Of a stretch of DNA of 64,000 nucleotides, positions 50,973 to 62,982 are shown in pieces (position 1 is the first letter of the stretch; every line of letters begins with the position of its first letter). The translations under genes were made by a program, and so were the position numbers. The stretch comes from Ruania albidiflava DSM 18029. Its GTDB lineage: Bacteria; Actinomycetota; Actinomycetes; Actinomycetales; Beutenbergiaceae. The stretch lies in the NCBI RefSeq assembly GCF_000421225.1, contig NZ_ATWL01000002.1:124001-188000 (forward strand), written 5' to 3'. The notes below the pieces were generated by a model. The model saw nothing but the letters and a program-made list of their open reading frames with translations, was not told the DNA's origin and made no database searches.

Positions 50973-51388
50973 GTTCCGCACACGACCACGATCCGCAGCG
51001 GCCCGACACCGACGAGCGGGTACCCGAGCCGATTTCCGCGCGGACGGCGGCGGAGTCTGCTGAAAAGAGCGAGGCACCGGACGCGCTCCGGGCAGCACGG
51101 GCCGCCCACCGACGCGAAACCGAACGGCAGACACCAGCGGCAGAGTCGAGGCGCGCGCGGGGGGTGGAGTGGGTGCGGCCCACGGACCTCATCGCCCGCC
51201 AGGGTGCGGCTCTCGCCGGCCGCGGCATCGACTTCGAGGTCGAGCTGGCCCGCCGCACCCGCACCCCCATCACCGCCGGCGCCCAACACCTGGGTGAGCG
51301 GGCACGCCGGCTGCCGCCCCTCTCGGCGTTCGGCCGCGGCAGCACCGCCCAGGCTGCTCTGTCCCGGCCCGGTGTCGGGATGAGCTGA
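50969..51388 (+). CDS. Hypothetical element-backbone protein
   Basis: A 139-residue hydrophilic protein, charged and Ala/Arg-rich, with a conserved-looking centre GVEWVRPTDLIARQGAALAGRGIDFEVELARRTR. No membrane segment or catalytic motif was recognised. Start ATG 50969 overlaps the previous stop by 4 bases, so it is part of the ArdC-primase operon. Function unknown. Confidence 0.75.
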   Translation: MSSAHDHDPQRPDTDERVPEPISARTAAESAEKSEAPDALRAARAAHRRETERQTPAAESRRARGVEWVRPTDLIARQGAALAGRGIDFEVELARRTRTPITAGAQHLGERARRLPPLSAFGRGSTAQAALSRPGVGMS

Positions 51389-51481
51389 GCAAGGCGGTGA
51401 CCAGCGATGCGTACGTCAACGAGGACCCACAGCGATGCCGGGGACGGCGTGTGCACCTGCCTGTCAGGAGGTGCCCTGACC

Positions 51482-52405
51482 ATGACCGACAACAACACAC
51501 ACCCCACCACCGCCCCAGCGGCAGCAGCTGGCCGCGCGGACTTCACCACCGGCGAGGGCCTGCGCGCCCTGCTACACCGGCTCCACCACGGCGGGCGGCG
51601 CACCTGGCAGCACGATCCGCAAGCAGCGGAACTGATGGCCTTCACCGCGCAGAAGTACACGCCGCTGGCACGCAAGCATGGGCTGGACCCGTGGGAGGCC
51701 ACCTCGGCGGCATTCGACGTGATGCGCACTCGGGCAGCCCGCGAGGCGCACGACCCGTGGGCGGTCATCACACACGCGGTGCGGATCACCTGCATCTTCG
51801 AAGAACGCGCCCAAGGACTGCTCTGCTCGGTCCACCAAGCCCGCCGCCCCCACATCTCCGCGTTCCACGACCCCGAACGGTTCTCCGACCGCGAGACCCC
51901 GCTGACCGACTACCACTCCGCCTTCCACATCCCCGCAGCCGACGCACCGGACGCCCCTGACCAGACACCGGCATCGGCACGGGCCAGCACCACGGCGGGC
52001 TCGGCGGTCGAGGACGCGATCGCGCTGTTCACGCTGCTGGACTGGCCGGCCGACATTGCCAGAGCTGCGGTGGAGCATGTGTGCGCCGCGCTCACTCGGG
52101 CTGGCACCCGGCAGGCTGCGTACGAGGCGTTGCGGCGCGACAAGCATGCCCGCGCCTTGCTGGACATCCCCGGCCGCTCCTGGACGGCGCTGTTGAAGGC
52201 GCTGCTGGGTCACCCGCACCCGGCCTACACCGCCACCGGCACCGGGCGCGGTGTGCTGCTGCGGCTACTGATCGGCGAGAGCCTGCCGGTGCTGCTGCGC
52301 GACGACGACCTCGTCCTGTCGATCTCCCTCGCCGCTCCCACCCACCACTACCGCGGTGAGCGTGGCCTTGCCGGTGAAGCCTCTCCCGGGGGCGAGTCCC
52401 GATGA
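51482..52405 (+). CDS. Hypothetical element-backbone protein
   Basis: A 307-residue protein with a helical, Ala-rich fold and no recognised motif. Recurrent features are LHRLHHGGRRTWQHDPQAAELM, HGLDPWEATSAAFDVMRTRAAREAHDPWAVITHAVRIT and a C-terminal FTLLDWPADIARAAVEHV. ATG 51482 follows CAGGAGG; ATG 51407 in the same frame, with a weaker site, would add 25 residues. Its end overlaps the ParB-like fragment (ATGA), so it belongs to the same operon. Function unknown. Confidence 0.7.
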   Translation: MTDNNTHPTTAPAAAAGRADFTTGEGLRALLHRLHHGGRRTWQHDPQAAELMAFTAQKYTPLARKHGLDPWEATSAAFDVMRTRAAREAHDPWAVITHAVRITCIFEERAQGLLCSVHQARRPHISAFHDPERFSDRETPLTDYHSAFHIPAADAPDAPDQTPASARASTTAGSAVEDAIALFTLLDWPADIARAAVEHVCAALTRAGTRQAAYEALRRDKHARALLDIPGRSWTALLKALLGHPHPAYTATGTGRGVLLRLLIGESLPVLLRDDDLVLSISLAAPTHHYRGERGLAGEASPGGESR

Positions 52406-52777
52406 GCGCGCGGGAAGGGTCCATCGAGCTGGAACGCAGCGTCGATTCGATCCGCGTCGGGCGCCGGCACCGCACCGACCTGGGCGACATCGACGCCCTC
52501 GCCACCTCCATCGCCCGCGACGGCCTGCTCCAACCGATCACCATCACCCTCGACAATGTGCTGGTCTGCGGTGCCCGTCGGTTGGCGGCCATCAAGCAGC
52601 TCGGCTGGAGAACTGTCAACGTGTGGGTCCGCTCGGGCATCTCCGACCGCCTCGGCCACCTCCTTGCCGAGCAGGACGACAACGTCCTGCACAAGCCGCT
52701 GACCCAGCTCGAAGCCGCCGCTCTGTATCGGGAGCTGAAGCAGGTGATGGCCGAGGATGCCGCCCGCCGGCAGGCCG

Positions 52778-52780
<3 letters not shown>
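52402..52780 (+). pseudogene. ParB-like protein, truncated by a deletion junction
   Basis: The first about 126 residues are a ParB/Srx nuclease-type N-terminal domain: DLGDIDALATSIARDGLLQPITI and LVCGARRLAAIKQLGW (the GxxRR box), then QDDNVLHKPLTQLEAAALYREL. At about 52775-52785 homology stops abruptly and the same frame continues as Arg/Pro-rich nonsense to 53022. That nonsense is the out-of-frame reading of the recombinase fragment that begins here. The gene has lost its C-terminal half to a deletion. Confidence 0.8.
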
Positions 52781-53349
<569 letters not shown>

Positions 53350-53462
53350 GGACCGCTCCAGCAGGCCTGCGCTGGGTCGCGCGAGCGAACCGGGTGCCAG
53401 GATACCCGCCGTGCGGCGCGGAAAGTTGGTCCTAGCGGTGCTGGCACGGCAGGCTAGGGGCC

Positions 53463-55118
53463 GTGACCACTGAATCCTCCGACACCAGGCCCGCGGGCGG
53501 GGATCAGTCCGTGGACCGTCCAGCGCCGACCGAGCCGGACGAGCGGGTGCCGATGGTTGAGGTGATCGAGCACCTGCTCGCGAACCTGGACGCGGCCACG
53601 CTCCCGCTGGACGTCCCCGGTGTGGTGGCCGCGCGCCAGGAACGCGACCGGGTGGCCACCCAGGTGCGCCACCATCTGCTGCCCCGCCTGCGCCAGGTGG
53701 CCGCCCCGGTGATCGTGGTGGTGGGCGGGTCGACCGGGGCCGGCAAGTCCACCATCGTGAACTCGGTGGTGGCCAAGGAGGTCACCACCGCCGGTGTGCT
53801 GCGTCCCACCACCCGGGAGCCGATCCTGGTGGTGCACCCCAAGGACGCGGACCTGCTCGAGGGGCACCCGGTCGCGGACATCGCACGGGTCACCCCCCAG
53901 GAGGTGGTGCCGCGCGGGATGGCGCTGCTGGACGCCCCCGACCTGGACTCGGTGCACGCCGCCAACCGTGGCCTGGCCGACGAGCTGGTCGAGCTGGCCG
54001 ACCTGTGGGTGTTCGTCACCACCGGCTCCCGCTACGGCGATGCCGTCCCCTGGGCACGGCTGCACGAGGCCCGGGAACGAGGCGTCTCCCTGGCGGTCAT
54101 CCTCAACCGGGTCGACCCCACCGCCCTGGCCACGGTGCGGCGGGACCTCTTCGAACGGTTGGAGACGCAGGGCTTCGGCTCCGTACCGTTCTTCGTCATC
54201 GCCGACGTCGGTCCGCACGAGGGGGTGCTGCCCGCCGAACGGATCCGGGAGTTCACCCAGTGGCTGACCGTGCTCGGGGCGAAGAGCCAGTCCCGCAGCA
54301 TCATCGCCCGGACTGTGCGCGGCGCCTGGCCGGCGCTGCGCCAGGACGTGCAGCAGGTGGCGGTCGCGCTCGAGGACCAGCGCCGCCACCACCTGTCGTT
54401 GCGCAACCAGGTCCGTGCGGCCACCACCGCCTCTGCGGAGCAGGTGCAGGAAGGGCTGGCCGCCGGCGGCGCTGCGGTGGGCGCACCGACCACCGCGTGG
54501 CTGGCCGGCGCCAGCTCCGGTGGGGTCCTGGCCCCGCTGGTCGCCGCCCCGGCGAACCTGGTGGAGTCCTGGCGGTACCGGCGTGCCACCACCGCCCGTC
54601 GAGCAGCTGTCGCCTCCCTGCGCGAGGTCAGCATGAGCGCTGCCCGCACCCTGATCAGCGAAGCCTGCGAACGTGCTGAACGCGCGATCCGCGCCGGTGC
54701 TACACACTCCGCCGGCGGCAGCCAGGTCGCCGAGCTGGTCAGCGCCGAGGAGGCCGCCGCGGCACGTACCGAGCGCCTGGACCTGCTGTTCTCCGAGTGG
54801 GACGAGGTGGTCGCCGAGCTGTGCGCCACGCTGACCTTCGGCGCCGACGACGCCGGTCTGGACGAGGCCAGCAAGGCTGCGCTGGTCGAGGTGGCGGCCA
54901 TCGGCCTGGACGGCGCCGAACGCGCCGTGGCCAGGCTCCTGTCCGAGCGAGGCTCCGCCGTCGTGCGCAGGCTCCGCACCGACCTGTCCACCTGGGCGAG
55001 GGTGGCCGTGGAAGGGGAGGCCGACGTGTTCCTGGCCGCCTTGTCTACCCTCGGGGTAGATGATGGTGCCGCCCGCAGCCTTCGACTGCGGGCCAGCGAG
55101 CTGAAGGGATACCAGTGA
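53463..55118 (+). CDS. Dynamin-like GTPase (first of a tandem pair)
   Basis: The protein has 551 residues. G1 is GGSTGAGKSTIVNS (about residues 88-101), G3 is LLDAPDLDSV, and G4 is ILNRVDPTAL. The C-terminal half is helical with a weakly hydrophobic segment (AWLAGASSGGVLAPLVAAPANLV). Tandem dynamin-like GTPases are encoded next to each other in actinobacteria, where Streptomyces DynA/DynB act in sporulation septation; direct orthology is not shown here. GTG 53463 start. Its stop overlaps the second GTPase by 4 bases. Confidence 0.82.
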   Translation: MTTESSDTRPAGGDQSVDRPAPTEPDERVPMVEVIEHLLANLDAATLPLDVPGVVAARQERDRVATQVRHHLLPRLRQVAAPVIVVVGGSTGAGKSTIVNSVVAKEVTTAGVLRPTTREPILVVHPKDADLLEGHPVADIARVTPQEVVPRGMALLDAPDLDSVHAANRGLADELVELADLWVFVTTGSRYGDAVPWARLHEARERGVSLAVILNRVDPTALATVRRDLFERLETQGFGSVPFFVIADVGPHEGVLPAERIREFTQWLTVLGAKSQSRSIIARTVRGAWPALRQDVQQVAVALEDQRRHHLSLRNQVRAATTASAEQVQEGLAAGGAAVGAPTTAWLAGASSGGVLAPLVAAPANLVESWRYRRATTARRAAVASLREVSMSAARTLISEACERAERAIRAGATHSAGGSQVAELVSAEEAAAARTERLDLLFSEWDEVVAELCATLTFGADDAGLDEASKAALVEVAAIGLDGAERAVARLLSERGSAVVRRLRTDLSTWARVAVEGEADVFLAALSTLGVDDGAARSLRLRASELKGYQ

Positions 55119-56620
55119 GTTCAACGTCGGAGACTGCGGTGCCGACCGGGGGCGCGGGGCAGGAGCTGGGGGACGACGTCGAACAGATCACCACAGCGCT
55201 GGACACTGCCGGCGCACGGATCCCTGGAGAGATCACCGCAGCAGCCCACGAGGACCTCGCCCAGGTCACCCAGCGGCTCGCGCTCGGGGTGGACTACACC
55301 GTGGTGGCCCTGGTCGGCGGCACGGGGTCGGGAAAGTCTTCGCTGTTCAACGCCCTGTCCTCGTTGCAGTTCGCTGACGTCGGGGTGATCCGACCGACCA
55401 CCTCCCAGGCCGCTGCCTGCATCTGGGGCAGCAAGGCCACCGCTCTGCTCGACTTCCTCCAGGTGGCCCCCGATCGGCGCATCCAGCGCGAGTCCGCCCT
55501 GGACGGCGACGCCGAGGAGGAGCTGACCGGTCTGGTGCTGCTCGACCTGCCCGACCACGACTCGGTCGAGTCCACCCACGCCGAGCAGGTGAACCGGCTG
55601 CTGCCGCTGATCGACCTGCTCATCTGGGTGGTCGACCCGCAGAAGTACGCCGACAACGTGCTGCACGAGGAGTACCTGCGCGCCCTGGCCGCCCGGCACG
55701 AGGCGATGGTTGTGGTGATCAACCAGATCGACACGATCCCGGTCTCCGCGCACGACCAGGTTCGTGACGACGTGGCCCGGCTGCTGGTCGAGGACGGTCT
55801 GGCAGACGTGCAGATCGAGATGGTCTCCGCGCGCACCGGTGAGGGGGTGGAGCGGCTGCGCACGCTGCTCGCCGAGGTGATCGCCGGGGAGTCGGTGGCC
55901 GCCCGCACCGCCCGGGACGAGGTGTCCGCGGTGCGCCGCCGGCTGGTCGGGCACGTCGCAGCCCAGGACCCCGCCCCACCGGAGGCGGAAGCGGTGGCCG
56001 AGGACCTGGCGACCGCCTCTGGTGTGCCGTCGGTGGCCGAGTCGATCCGCCGGGCCGTCGCCTCCCCGCGTGCTGTGGCGCTCGCCGAGGTGCAGCGTCC
56101 CGCCAGCAGCCGCACGGCGGCGATCCGGGACCGCTGGCTGGGTCAGGCCACTGCCGGCCTGCCCACCCCCTGGCGAGAGGCCGTGGTCCAGACCGTCGCC
56201 GAGGAGGCCGCGTTCGACGAGCACGTCTGGACCGCGCTGCACAGCCAGGCGCTGCCAGCCAGCACCGACCGCGTGGCGGCCGCACAGCGCACGGCCGGAC
56301 TCGCTGCCGGGGGCCTCGGCCTGGTGCTGCTGATCGTCGGCGCCGCACTGTTCTCCTCCGCCACCGCCGTGGGTGGGTCGCTCGCCGGCGCCGGAGCCGC
56401 GCTGCTGCTGGTGGCCCTGGTGCTGGTGCTGGTGGCGCGCACCCGCCGGCGCCGCACCGCCGGGGAGCGTGCCGAGGACTTCTTGCACCGCACGACGGCG
56501 GCGCTCACCTCGGTCGTGTCCGACGACCTGGTCCGGCCTGCTCAGGTCCCCCTGGGCGAGCACAGCAGTGCACGGGCGGGCATCCGCGGGGATGCCCCGG
56601 TATCCACAACCCGGGGGTAG
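55115..56620 (+). CDS. Dynamin-like GTPase with C-terminal membrane anchor (second of pair)
   Basis: The protein has 501 residues. G1 is GGTGSGKSSLFNAL (about 67-80), G3 is LLDLPDHDSVE, and G4 is VVINQIDTIP. Two adjacent membrane helices follow at about residues 385-430 (TAGLAAGGLGLVLLIVGAALF and GSLAGAGAALLLVALVLVLVA). It probably forms a membrane-bound heterocomplex with the preceding GTPase. GTG 55115 lies inside the first gene's stop. It resembles YfjP-type GTPases in E. coli nomenclature; the function is unproven. Confidence 0.82.
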   Translation: MSSTSETAVPTGGAGQELGDDVEQITTALDTAGARIPGEITAAAHEDLAQVTQRLALGVDYTVVALVGGTGSGKSSLFNALSSLQFADVGVIRPTTSQAAACIWGSKATALLDFLQVAPDRRIQRESALDGDAEEELTGLVLLDLPDHDSVESTHAEQVNRLLPLIDLLIWVVDPQKYADNVLHEEYLRALAARHEAMVVVINQIDTIPVSAHDQVRDDVARLLVEDGLADVQIEMVSARTGEGVERLRTLLAEVIAGESVAARTARDEVSAVRRRLVGHVAAQDPAPPEAEAVAEDLATASGVPSVAESIRRAVASPRAVALAEVQRPASSRTAAIRDRWLGQATAGLPTPWREAVVQTVAEEAAFDEHVWTALHSQALPASTDRVAAAQRTAGLAAGGLGLVLLIVGAALFSSATAVGGSLAGAGAALLLVALVLVLVARTRRRRTAGERAEDFLHRTTAALTSVVSDDLVRPAQVPLGEHSSARAGIRGDAPVSTTRG

Positions 56621-56702
56621 GCCGCGGGCGCCGTGGGCGCCGCACGGGTCACGGTGGTCCCGTGCACCGGACCAGCCGGTGCCCGAGCACTCTGGAGTCA
56701 CC

Positions 56703-57263
56703 ATGGTCAACGAGATCGAGGTCACCCTCCGTGGCCACATCGGCCACGACCCGAACCTGATCACCGGCGCCGGCAAGCAGTCGTTCCTGCGGTTGAACGT
56801 CGCCAGCACCCCACGGATCCGCACCCGGGAGGGGGAGTGGGGCGACGGGACCACCCAGTGGTTCGCCGTCAAGCTCTTCGGCGCCTTCGCCGAGCACGTC
56901 GCACAGAGCGTGCGCAAGGGCGACCCGGTCCTGGTCCGTGGCCGCCTGGAGCACGAGGAGTACCAGACCCGTGACGGTGAGGACCGGTGGACCGCGGTGA
57001 TCGTTGCCGACGCCTTCGGGCCGGACCTGCGCACCGTGACCGCGCACGTCTCCCGCGCCACCCGGCGCGCCGAGCCCGAGGGGGACCACGAGGAACAGAC
57101 CGCCCCTGCGGCAGGTGGTGAGGCCAGCAGCGCCGCGGACCGGACGGGCGGGGCACCCACCGACGAGACCGGAGCGGTGGACGTCTCCGGGTTCCAGGAG
57201 GTGCCGGACGAGGACGTCGAGGCCGCCGAGGAGGACTCGATGGCCGCCCGGATGTCGGCCTGA
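56703..57263 (+). CDS. ssb: Single-stranded DNA-binding protein
   Basis: A 186-residue protein with an N-terminal OB fold (about 1-110: EVTLRGHIGHDPNLI, QWFAVKLFGAFAEHVAQSVRKGDPVLVRGRLE). The acidic tail ends AEEDSMAARMSA instead of the usual DDDIPF tip. It lacks the interaction peptide of the essential SSB, so it is likely the secondary, actinobacterial SsbB-like paralogue rather than the main replication SSB. It is downstream of the GTPases by 82 bases and shares their strand. Confidence 0.85.
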   Translation: MVNEIEVTLRGHIGHDPNLITGAGKQSFLRLNVASTPRIRTREGEWGDGTTQWFAVKLFGAFAEHVAQSVRKGDPVLVRGRLEHEEYQTRDGEDRWTAVIVADAFGPDLRTVTAHVSRATRRAEPEGDHEEQTAPAAGGEASSAADRTGGAPTDETGAVDVSGFQEVPDEDVEAAEEDSMAARMSA

Positions 57264-57354
57264 GCGGTGCCCGGCCCCCGATTGCCACTATCGGGGGCCG
57301 ACGCCGTAAGGTGAGGACTTGATCCATCCCCAACCGCTCATCGCTGGGAGAAAA

Positions 57355-59037
<1,683 letters not shown>

Positions 59038-59040
59038 TCG

Positions 59041-59496
59041 ATGGGCCGGACGCGCGTTCCGGTGCAGATGCGCTGGGCCGACCTGGACGCCTACGGGCAC
59101 GTGAACAACGCCGCGATGCTCACCCTCCTGGAGGAGGCGCGCATCGCCACGTTCTGGACCAGCGACCCCGAGGGGTCACGGTCCGGTGCCAAGGTGCTCT
59201 CCGGCGGGCCCGGCAGTGACACCCACACGCTGGTGGCTCGCCAGGAGATCGAGTACCTGGCTCCGTTGTCCTACAGCCAAGACCCGGTCGGGGTGGAGCT
59301 GTGGATCGGGGAGATCGGCGGCGCCAGCCTGCTGGTCTGCTACGAGGTGCTCACCCCGGCCGGTCAGGTCTGTGCCCGTGCGGCAAGCTCGATCGTGAAG
59401 GTGGACGCTGGTTCGGGACGCCCGGTGCGGTTCACCGCCGAAGAGCGGGAAGCACTGGCCCCGTTGCTGGACGACCCGGTGACCTTCCGGCGCTGA
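59041..59496 (+). CDS. Acyl-CoA thioesterase, hot-dog fold (4HBT)
   Basis: A 151-residue hot-dog protein with the 4HBT active-site helix MRWADLDAYGHVNNAAMLTLLEEARI (catalytic Asp and the HVNN turn). The central strand is IGGASLLVCYEV. Typical members hydrolyse acyl-CoA; the chain length is not predictable. It starts 3 bases after ettA, so it is co-transcribed with it, and ends at the shared terminator before ectD. Confidence 0.9.
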   Translation: MGRTRVPVQMRWADLDAYGHVNNAAMLTLLEEARIATFWTSDPEGSRSGAKVLSGGPGSDTHTLVARQEIEYLAPLSYSQDPVGVELWIGEIGGASLLVCYEVLTPAGQVCARAASSIVKVDAGSGRPVRFTAEEREALAPLLDDPVTFRR

Positions 59497-59515
59497 CCAC
59501 ACCCACCCCAGCACA

Positions 59516-59575
59516 CGCGAACGCCCTGCTTCGCGGCTCCGACCCGGAGGTCCGCCGCGAAGCAGGGCGTTCGCG
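59516..59575. terminator. 21-bp bidirectional terminator between the thioesterase gene and ectD
   Basis: 59516-59536 (CGCGAACGCCCTGCTTCGCGG) is perfectly complementary to 59555-59575, separated by an 18-base loop. It lies between two convergent operons, so it likely ends transcription from both sides. The stem is unusually long and perfect. Confidence 0.85.
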
Positions 59576-59586
59576 ATGGGGACTGG

Positions 59587-60480
59587 TCAGCGCAGCGGCG
59601 TGTAGTCCCGGTTGGCGATGTAGCCCGGTCGGGGCGCAGGTGCCGCGTACGGGTCAGTCAGCGTGTTCTCCACACTGTTGAACACCAGGAAGATGTTCGA
59701 CCGTGGGAACGGGGTGATGTTGTTCCCGGACCCGTGCATGATGTTCGCGTCGAACCACAGCGCCGACCCCGCCGGTCCGGTGAACTGGTCGATGCCGTAG
59801 TCCGCGGCCATCCGCGTGATCGCTGCCTCGCTGGGCACACCGACCGTCTGCTCCTTCAGCGAGGACTTGTGGTTGTTCTCCGGGGTCTGGCCCACGCCTG
59901 GGATGAAGGTGCGGTGCGAGCCCGGCATCACCATCAGCCCACCGTTGAACGGGTAGTTGCGGGTGAGCGCGATCGAGCAGCTCACCGCCCGCGGCAGCGG
60001 CATCCCGTCCTCCGCGTGCCAGGTCTCGAAGTCCGAGTGCCAGTAGAACCCGGTGCCCTTGAAACCAGGCATGTAGTTCACCCGCGTCTGGTGCAGGTAG
60101 ACCTCGGAACCGAGCAGCTGACGAGCCCGGTCCAGCAGTCGTGGATCACGACTGAGCGCGTCGATCTTCTCGCTGAAGGCCTGCACCTCGAAGATCGAGC
60201 GGACCTCGCCGGATGCCTTCTCCGTGACCACGCGCTCGTCACCGCGCAGCGAGGTGTCCGAGGTGAGACGGCCCAGCTCAGCGCTGAAGGTGTCCACCTC
60301 GGCAGGACTCAAGAAGTCCTCCAGGATGGTGAAGCCGCGCTCCTCGTGCGCGGCCAGCGCCTCGGCGTCGAACGGGCCGTCGGAGGCAGACCCCCACACG
60401 GTGGGGTGCTCGCGGGCGATCGGATCCTCGGCGCTCACCCGGGTGGGGTAAGCGTCGCTCGGTGCCACAGTCGTGGACAT
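59587..60480 (-). CDS. ectD: Ectoine 5-hydroxylase
   Basis: A 297-residue Fe(II)/2-oxoglutarate dioxygenase. The signature stretch FYWHSDFETWHAEDGMPLPRA (iron His and Asp, in HSD) lies at about 145-165, and the distal iron His is in ANIMHGSGNNITP. The facial triad His-x-Asp...His is complete. It converts ectoine to 5-hydroxyectoine in the cytoplasm. Last gene of ectABCD, 126 bases after ectC, ending at the strong terminator. ATG 60480 follows AAAGGAGA. Confidence 0.96.
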   Translation of the reverse strand: MSTTVAPSDAYPTRVSAEDPIAREHPTVWGSASDGPFDAEALAAHEERGFTILEDFLSPAEVDTFSAELGRLTSDTSLRGDERVVTEKASGEVRSIFEVQAFSEKIDALSRDPRLLDRARQLLGSEVYLHQTRVNYMPGFKGTGFYWHSDFETWHAEDGMPLPRAVSCSIALTRNYPFNGGLMVMPGSHRTFIPGVGQTPENNHKSSLKEQTVGVPSEAAITRMAADYGIDQFTGPAGSALWFDANIMHGSGNNITPFPRSNIFLVFNSVENTLTDPYAAPAPRPGYIANRDYTPLR

Positions 60481-60606
60481 GATTCTCCTTTCGTCGGCGA
60501 AAAACGCGTCACCCGGTGCGGCTGGGCCGCACCGGGTGCTCTGATGGACGGCACGAACAGTGCCGCCAGGTCGGGTCAGGCGCCGGCCCGCAGGCGGGCG
60601 CCCGCG

Positions 60607-60999
60607 TCAGCTCTCTTCGACGACCAACGGGTAGACGCCGTTCTCGTCGTGCACCTCCCTGCCGGTCACCGGCGGGTTGAACACGCACACGCACCGGATC
60701 TCGGTGCGCGGACGCACCCGGTGCTTGTCATGGTTGTTCAGCAGGTACAACGAGCCGGGCGCCAGCTGGTGCACCTCGCCGGTGGCGAGGTCTTCGATCT
60801 CACCCTCACCGTGGGTGATGAACACCGCCTCGATGTGGTTGGCGTACCAGAAGTAGTTGTCGGTCCCCGCGTACAAGGTGGTCTCGTGCACGGAGAACCC
60901 GACACCCTCGCGCGCGAGGATGATGCGCTTGCTGCGCCAGTTCTCGGTCTTGATGTCATCCTCGGTGTCGGTGACGTCGTCGAGGGTGCGAACGATCAT
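60607..60999 (-). CDS. ectC: Ectoine synthase
   Basis: A 130-residue cupin enzyme that cyclises N-gamma-acetyl-diaminobutyrate to ectoine. Diagnostic stretches are [85 protein letters not shown] and DKHRVRP. Metal and substrate residues of the family are present (Glu, Tyr and His in the motifs). ATG 60999 with GAAAGGAC upstream; 37 bases after ectB. Confidence 0.96.
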   Translation of the reverse strand: MIVRTLDDVTDTEDDIKTENWRSKRIILAREGVGFSVHETTLYAGTDNYFWYANHIEAVFITHGEGEIEDLATGEVHQLAPGSLYLLNNHDKHRVRPRTEIRCVCVFNPPVTGREVHDENGVYPLVVEES

Positions 61000-61036
61000 T
61001 GACGGTGTCCTTTCGCTGGTGCCGGTCCGATACCCC

Positions 61037-62299
61037 TCAGGCTACGGCGTCAGCCGTGGCCCGGCGCAGGATATCCAGTCCGTGGGCCAGCTCGTCGTTC
61101 GTCAGCGTCAGCGGCGGCAGCAGCTTGATCACCTCGTCGCGCGGGCCAGAGGTCTCCACCAGCAGACCGGCATCGAAGGCGTTCCGGCAGGTGGCTGCCG
61201 CGTGGTCCGGGTTCTCGAACTCCAGGCCGCGAGCCAGGCCACGGCCCTTCGCGGACAGACCGGCGCCGGGGTGGTCGGCCACGATGGTGTTCAGCGCGGA
61301 CTCGGCGAAGGCACCCTTGGCGATGGTGGAACGCTCCAGGTCGTCGTCCGACCAGTAGGTGCGGATCGCCTCCGCAGCGGTCACGAACGCCGGGGCGAAC
61401 CCGCGGAAGGTGCCGTTGTGCTCACCGGGCTCCCACACGTCCAGCTCGGGACGCAGCAGGGTCAGCGCGAGCGGCAGCCCGTAGCCGCTGATCGACTTGG
61501 ACAGGCAGATGATGTCCGGCACGATCCCGGCCTCCTCGAAGGAGAAGAAGCCACCGGTGCGGCCGCAGCCCATCTGGATGTCGTCGACGATGAGCAGGAT
61601 GCCCTGGTCCTTGCACAGCTTGGCCAGCCGCTGCAGCCAGGTCCGACGGGCGGTGTTCACGCCACCCTCGCCCTGGACTGTCTCCACGATCACCGCTGCC
61701 GGGGTGTTCAGCCCGGAGCCGGCATCGTTCAGCAGCCGCTCGAAGTACATGAAGTCTGCCATGTCGCCGTCGAAGTAGTCGTCGTACGGCATCGGTGTGG
61801 AGTGCACCAGCGGGATGCCGGCACCGTCGCGCTTCATCGAGTTCCCAGTCACCGACAGTGCACCGAGAGTCATCCCGTGGAAGGCGTTGGTGAAGGTCAC
61901 CACCGACTCCCGGCCGGTGACCTTGCGGGCGAGCTTGAGCGCCGCCTCGACGGCGTTCGCCCCGCCAGGCCCGGGGAACATCACCGTGTGGTCCAGCCCG
62001 CGCGGGCGCAGGATCTGGTCGGTGAACGTGGTGAGGAAGTCGGTGCGGGCGGTGGTGAGCATGTCCAGTGAGTGCACCACGTTGTCACCGGCGAGGTACT
62101 TGAGCAGCACCTCCTTGAGGTGCCGGTTGTTGTGCCCGTAGTTCAGCGTGCCGGCACCAGCGAAGAAGTCGAGGTACTGGTCACCGTCCTCGGTGTACAT
62201 GTAGCTGCCCTGGGCCTTGGCGAACGTGGCCGGCCAGGTCCGGGAGTAGCTGCGGACACCAGACTCCAGAGCGGTGGCGTCGATGCTGGTGAGTGTCAT
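61037..62299 (-). CDS. ectB: L-2,4-diaminobutyrate transaminase
   Basis: A 420-residue class III PLP aminotransferase that makes diaminobutyrate from aspartate semialdehyde. The PLP lysine is in [15 protein letters not shown], with [25 protein letters not shown] and [16 protein letters not shown] (Asp for the pyridine N). Start 62299 ([23 protein letters not shown]) is the canonical EctB N-terminus with GAAGGAAAG upstream; the frame is open to 62371 without support. Confidence 0.96.
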   Translation of the reverse strand: MTLTSIDATALESGVRSYSRTWPATFAKAQGSYMYTEDGDQYLDFFAGAGTLNYGHNNRHLKEVLLKYLAGDNVVHSLDMLTTARTDFLTTFTDQILRPRGLDHTVMFPGPGGANAVEAALKLARKVTGRESVVTFTNAFHGMTLGALSVTGNSMKRDGAGIPLVHSTPMPYDDYFDGDMADFMYFERLLNDAGSGLNTPAAVIVETVQGEGGVNTARRTWLQRLAKLCKDQGILLIVDDIQMGCGRTGGFFSFEEAGIVPDIICLSKSISGYGLPLALTLLRPELDVWEPGEHNGTFRGFAPAFVTAAEAIRTYWSDDDLERSTIAKGAFAESALNTIVADHPGAGLSAKGRGLARGLEFENPDHAAATCRNAFDAGLLVETSGPRDEVIKLLPPLTLTNDELAHGLDILRRATADAVA

Positions 62300-62421
62300 T
62301 GGTCGCTTTCCTTCGTGAGGGTTTGCGGATAGGTCGTGGGCACGGGTAGGCGTGCGGGCTGCGCGCAGCACGCCGGGACCGGTCGGGCCGGCGCAGCCTG
62401 GGGCTGTCAGATGCGCGTGAA

Positions 62422-62982
62422 TCAGCTCCTCGTGAGCGGACTGATGTGCAGACGGGGCTCGGCGTCCTGCCCGTCCGGGAAGGCCTCGGCGAGCAGTCCT
62501 GCCGACCAGGTCAGCTCCGCTCCACGGCTGCGCGCGAAGCTCGCGAACAGCCTGCGGGAAGCCGTGTTGTCCTCGGTCACCGTCGCTTCCAGGGTGTGCA
62601 CACCGGGCAGACCGTCAACCAGGTCGTCGAGCATCCGCCGGGCCAGGCGCCGGCCCCGTTGGTCGCCGCGGACCGCCACCTGCCAGACGAACACGCTGCT
62701 GGTGCGCTCCGGCGGCTGGTAGCCGAGCAAGAAGCCGACCACTTCTGCGCCGCTGACAGCGACCCGGCAGGTGCTGGCAAAGTCCTCGGCCAGCACCAGG
62801 TAGGCGTAGGACGAGTTCAGGTCCAGCTCGCCGCCGTCCCGGGCGAGACGCCACATCTCGGCACCTTCGCCGGGGCGCGGGGGACGGATCTGCACCGTGT
62901 CCGCAGCTGCGGACGGCGCACCATCAGTGGCTGAGGGTTCAGCTGTAGCAGGACTCGTCGGGGACTCAGTCGTGATCGGCAT
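62422..62982 (-). CDS. ectA: L-2,4-diaminobutyrate acetyltransferase
   Basis: A protein of about 186 residues. A variable N-terminal tail (about 33 residues) is followed by a GNAT fold: QIRPPRPGEGAEMWRLARDGGELDLNSSYAYLVLAEDFASTCRVA and the acetyl-CoA loop RGDQRGRRLARRML. The GELDLNSSYAYLVL stretch is the EctA hallmark. ATG 62982 with GGGTGG upstream is preferred; GTG 62994 is in frame but has no ribosome site. First gene of the ectABCD operon, which makes the osmoprotectants ectoine and hydroxyectoine. Confidence 0.95.
   Translation of the reverse strand: MPITTESPTSPATAEPSATDGAPSAAADTVQIRPPRPGEGAEMWRLARDGGELDLNSSYAYLVLAEDFASTCRVAVSGAEVVGFLLGYQPPERTSSVFVWQVAVRGDQRGRRLARRMLDDLVDGLPGVHTLEATVTEDNTASRRLFASFARSRGAELTWSAGLLAEAFPDGQDAEPRLHISPLTRS

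Noticed and set aside
55115-56620. Treating the GTPase pair as part of the mobile element
   Set aside because: They lie outside tRNA-Arg, are followed by housekeeping genes (ssb, ettA) on the same strand, and have typical chromosomal context.
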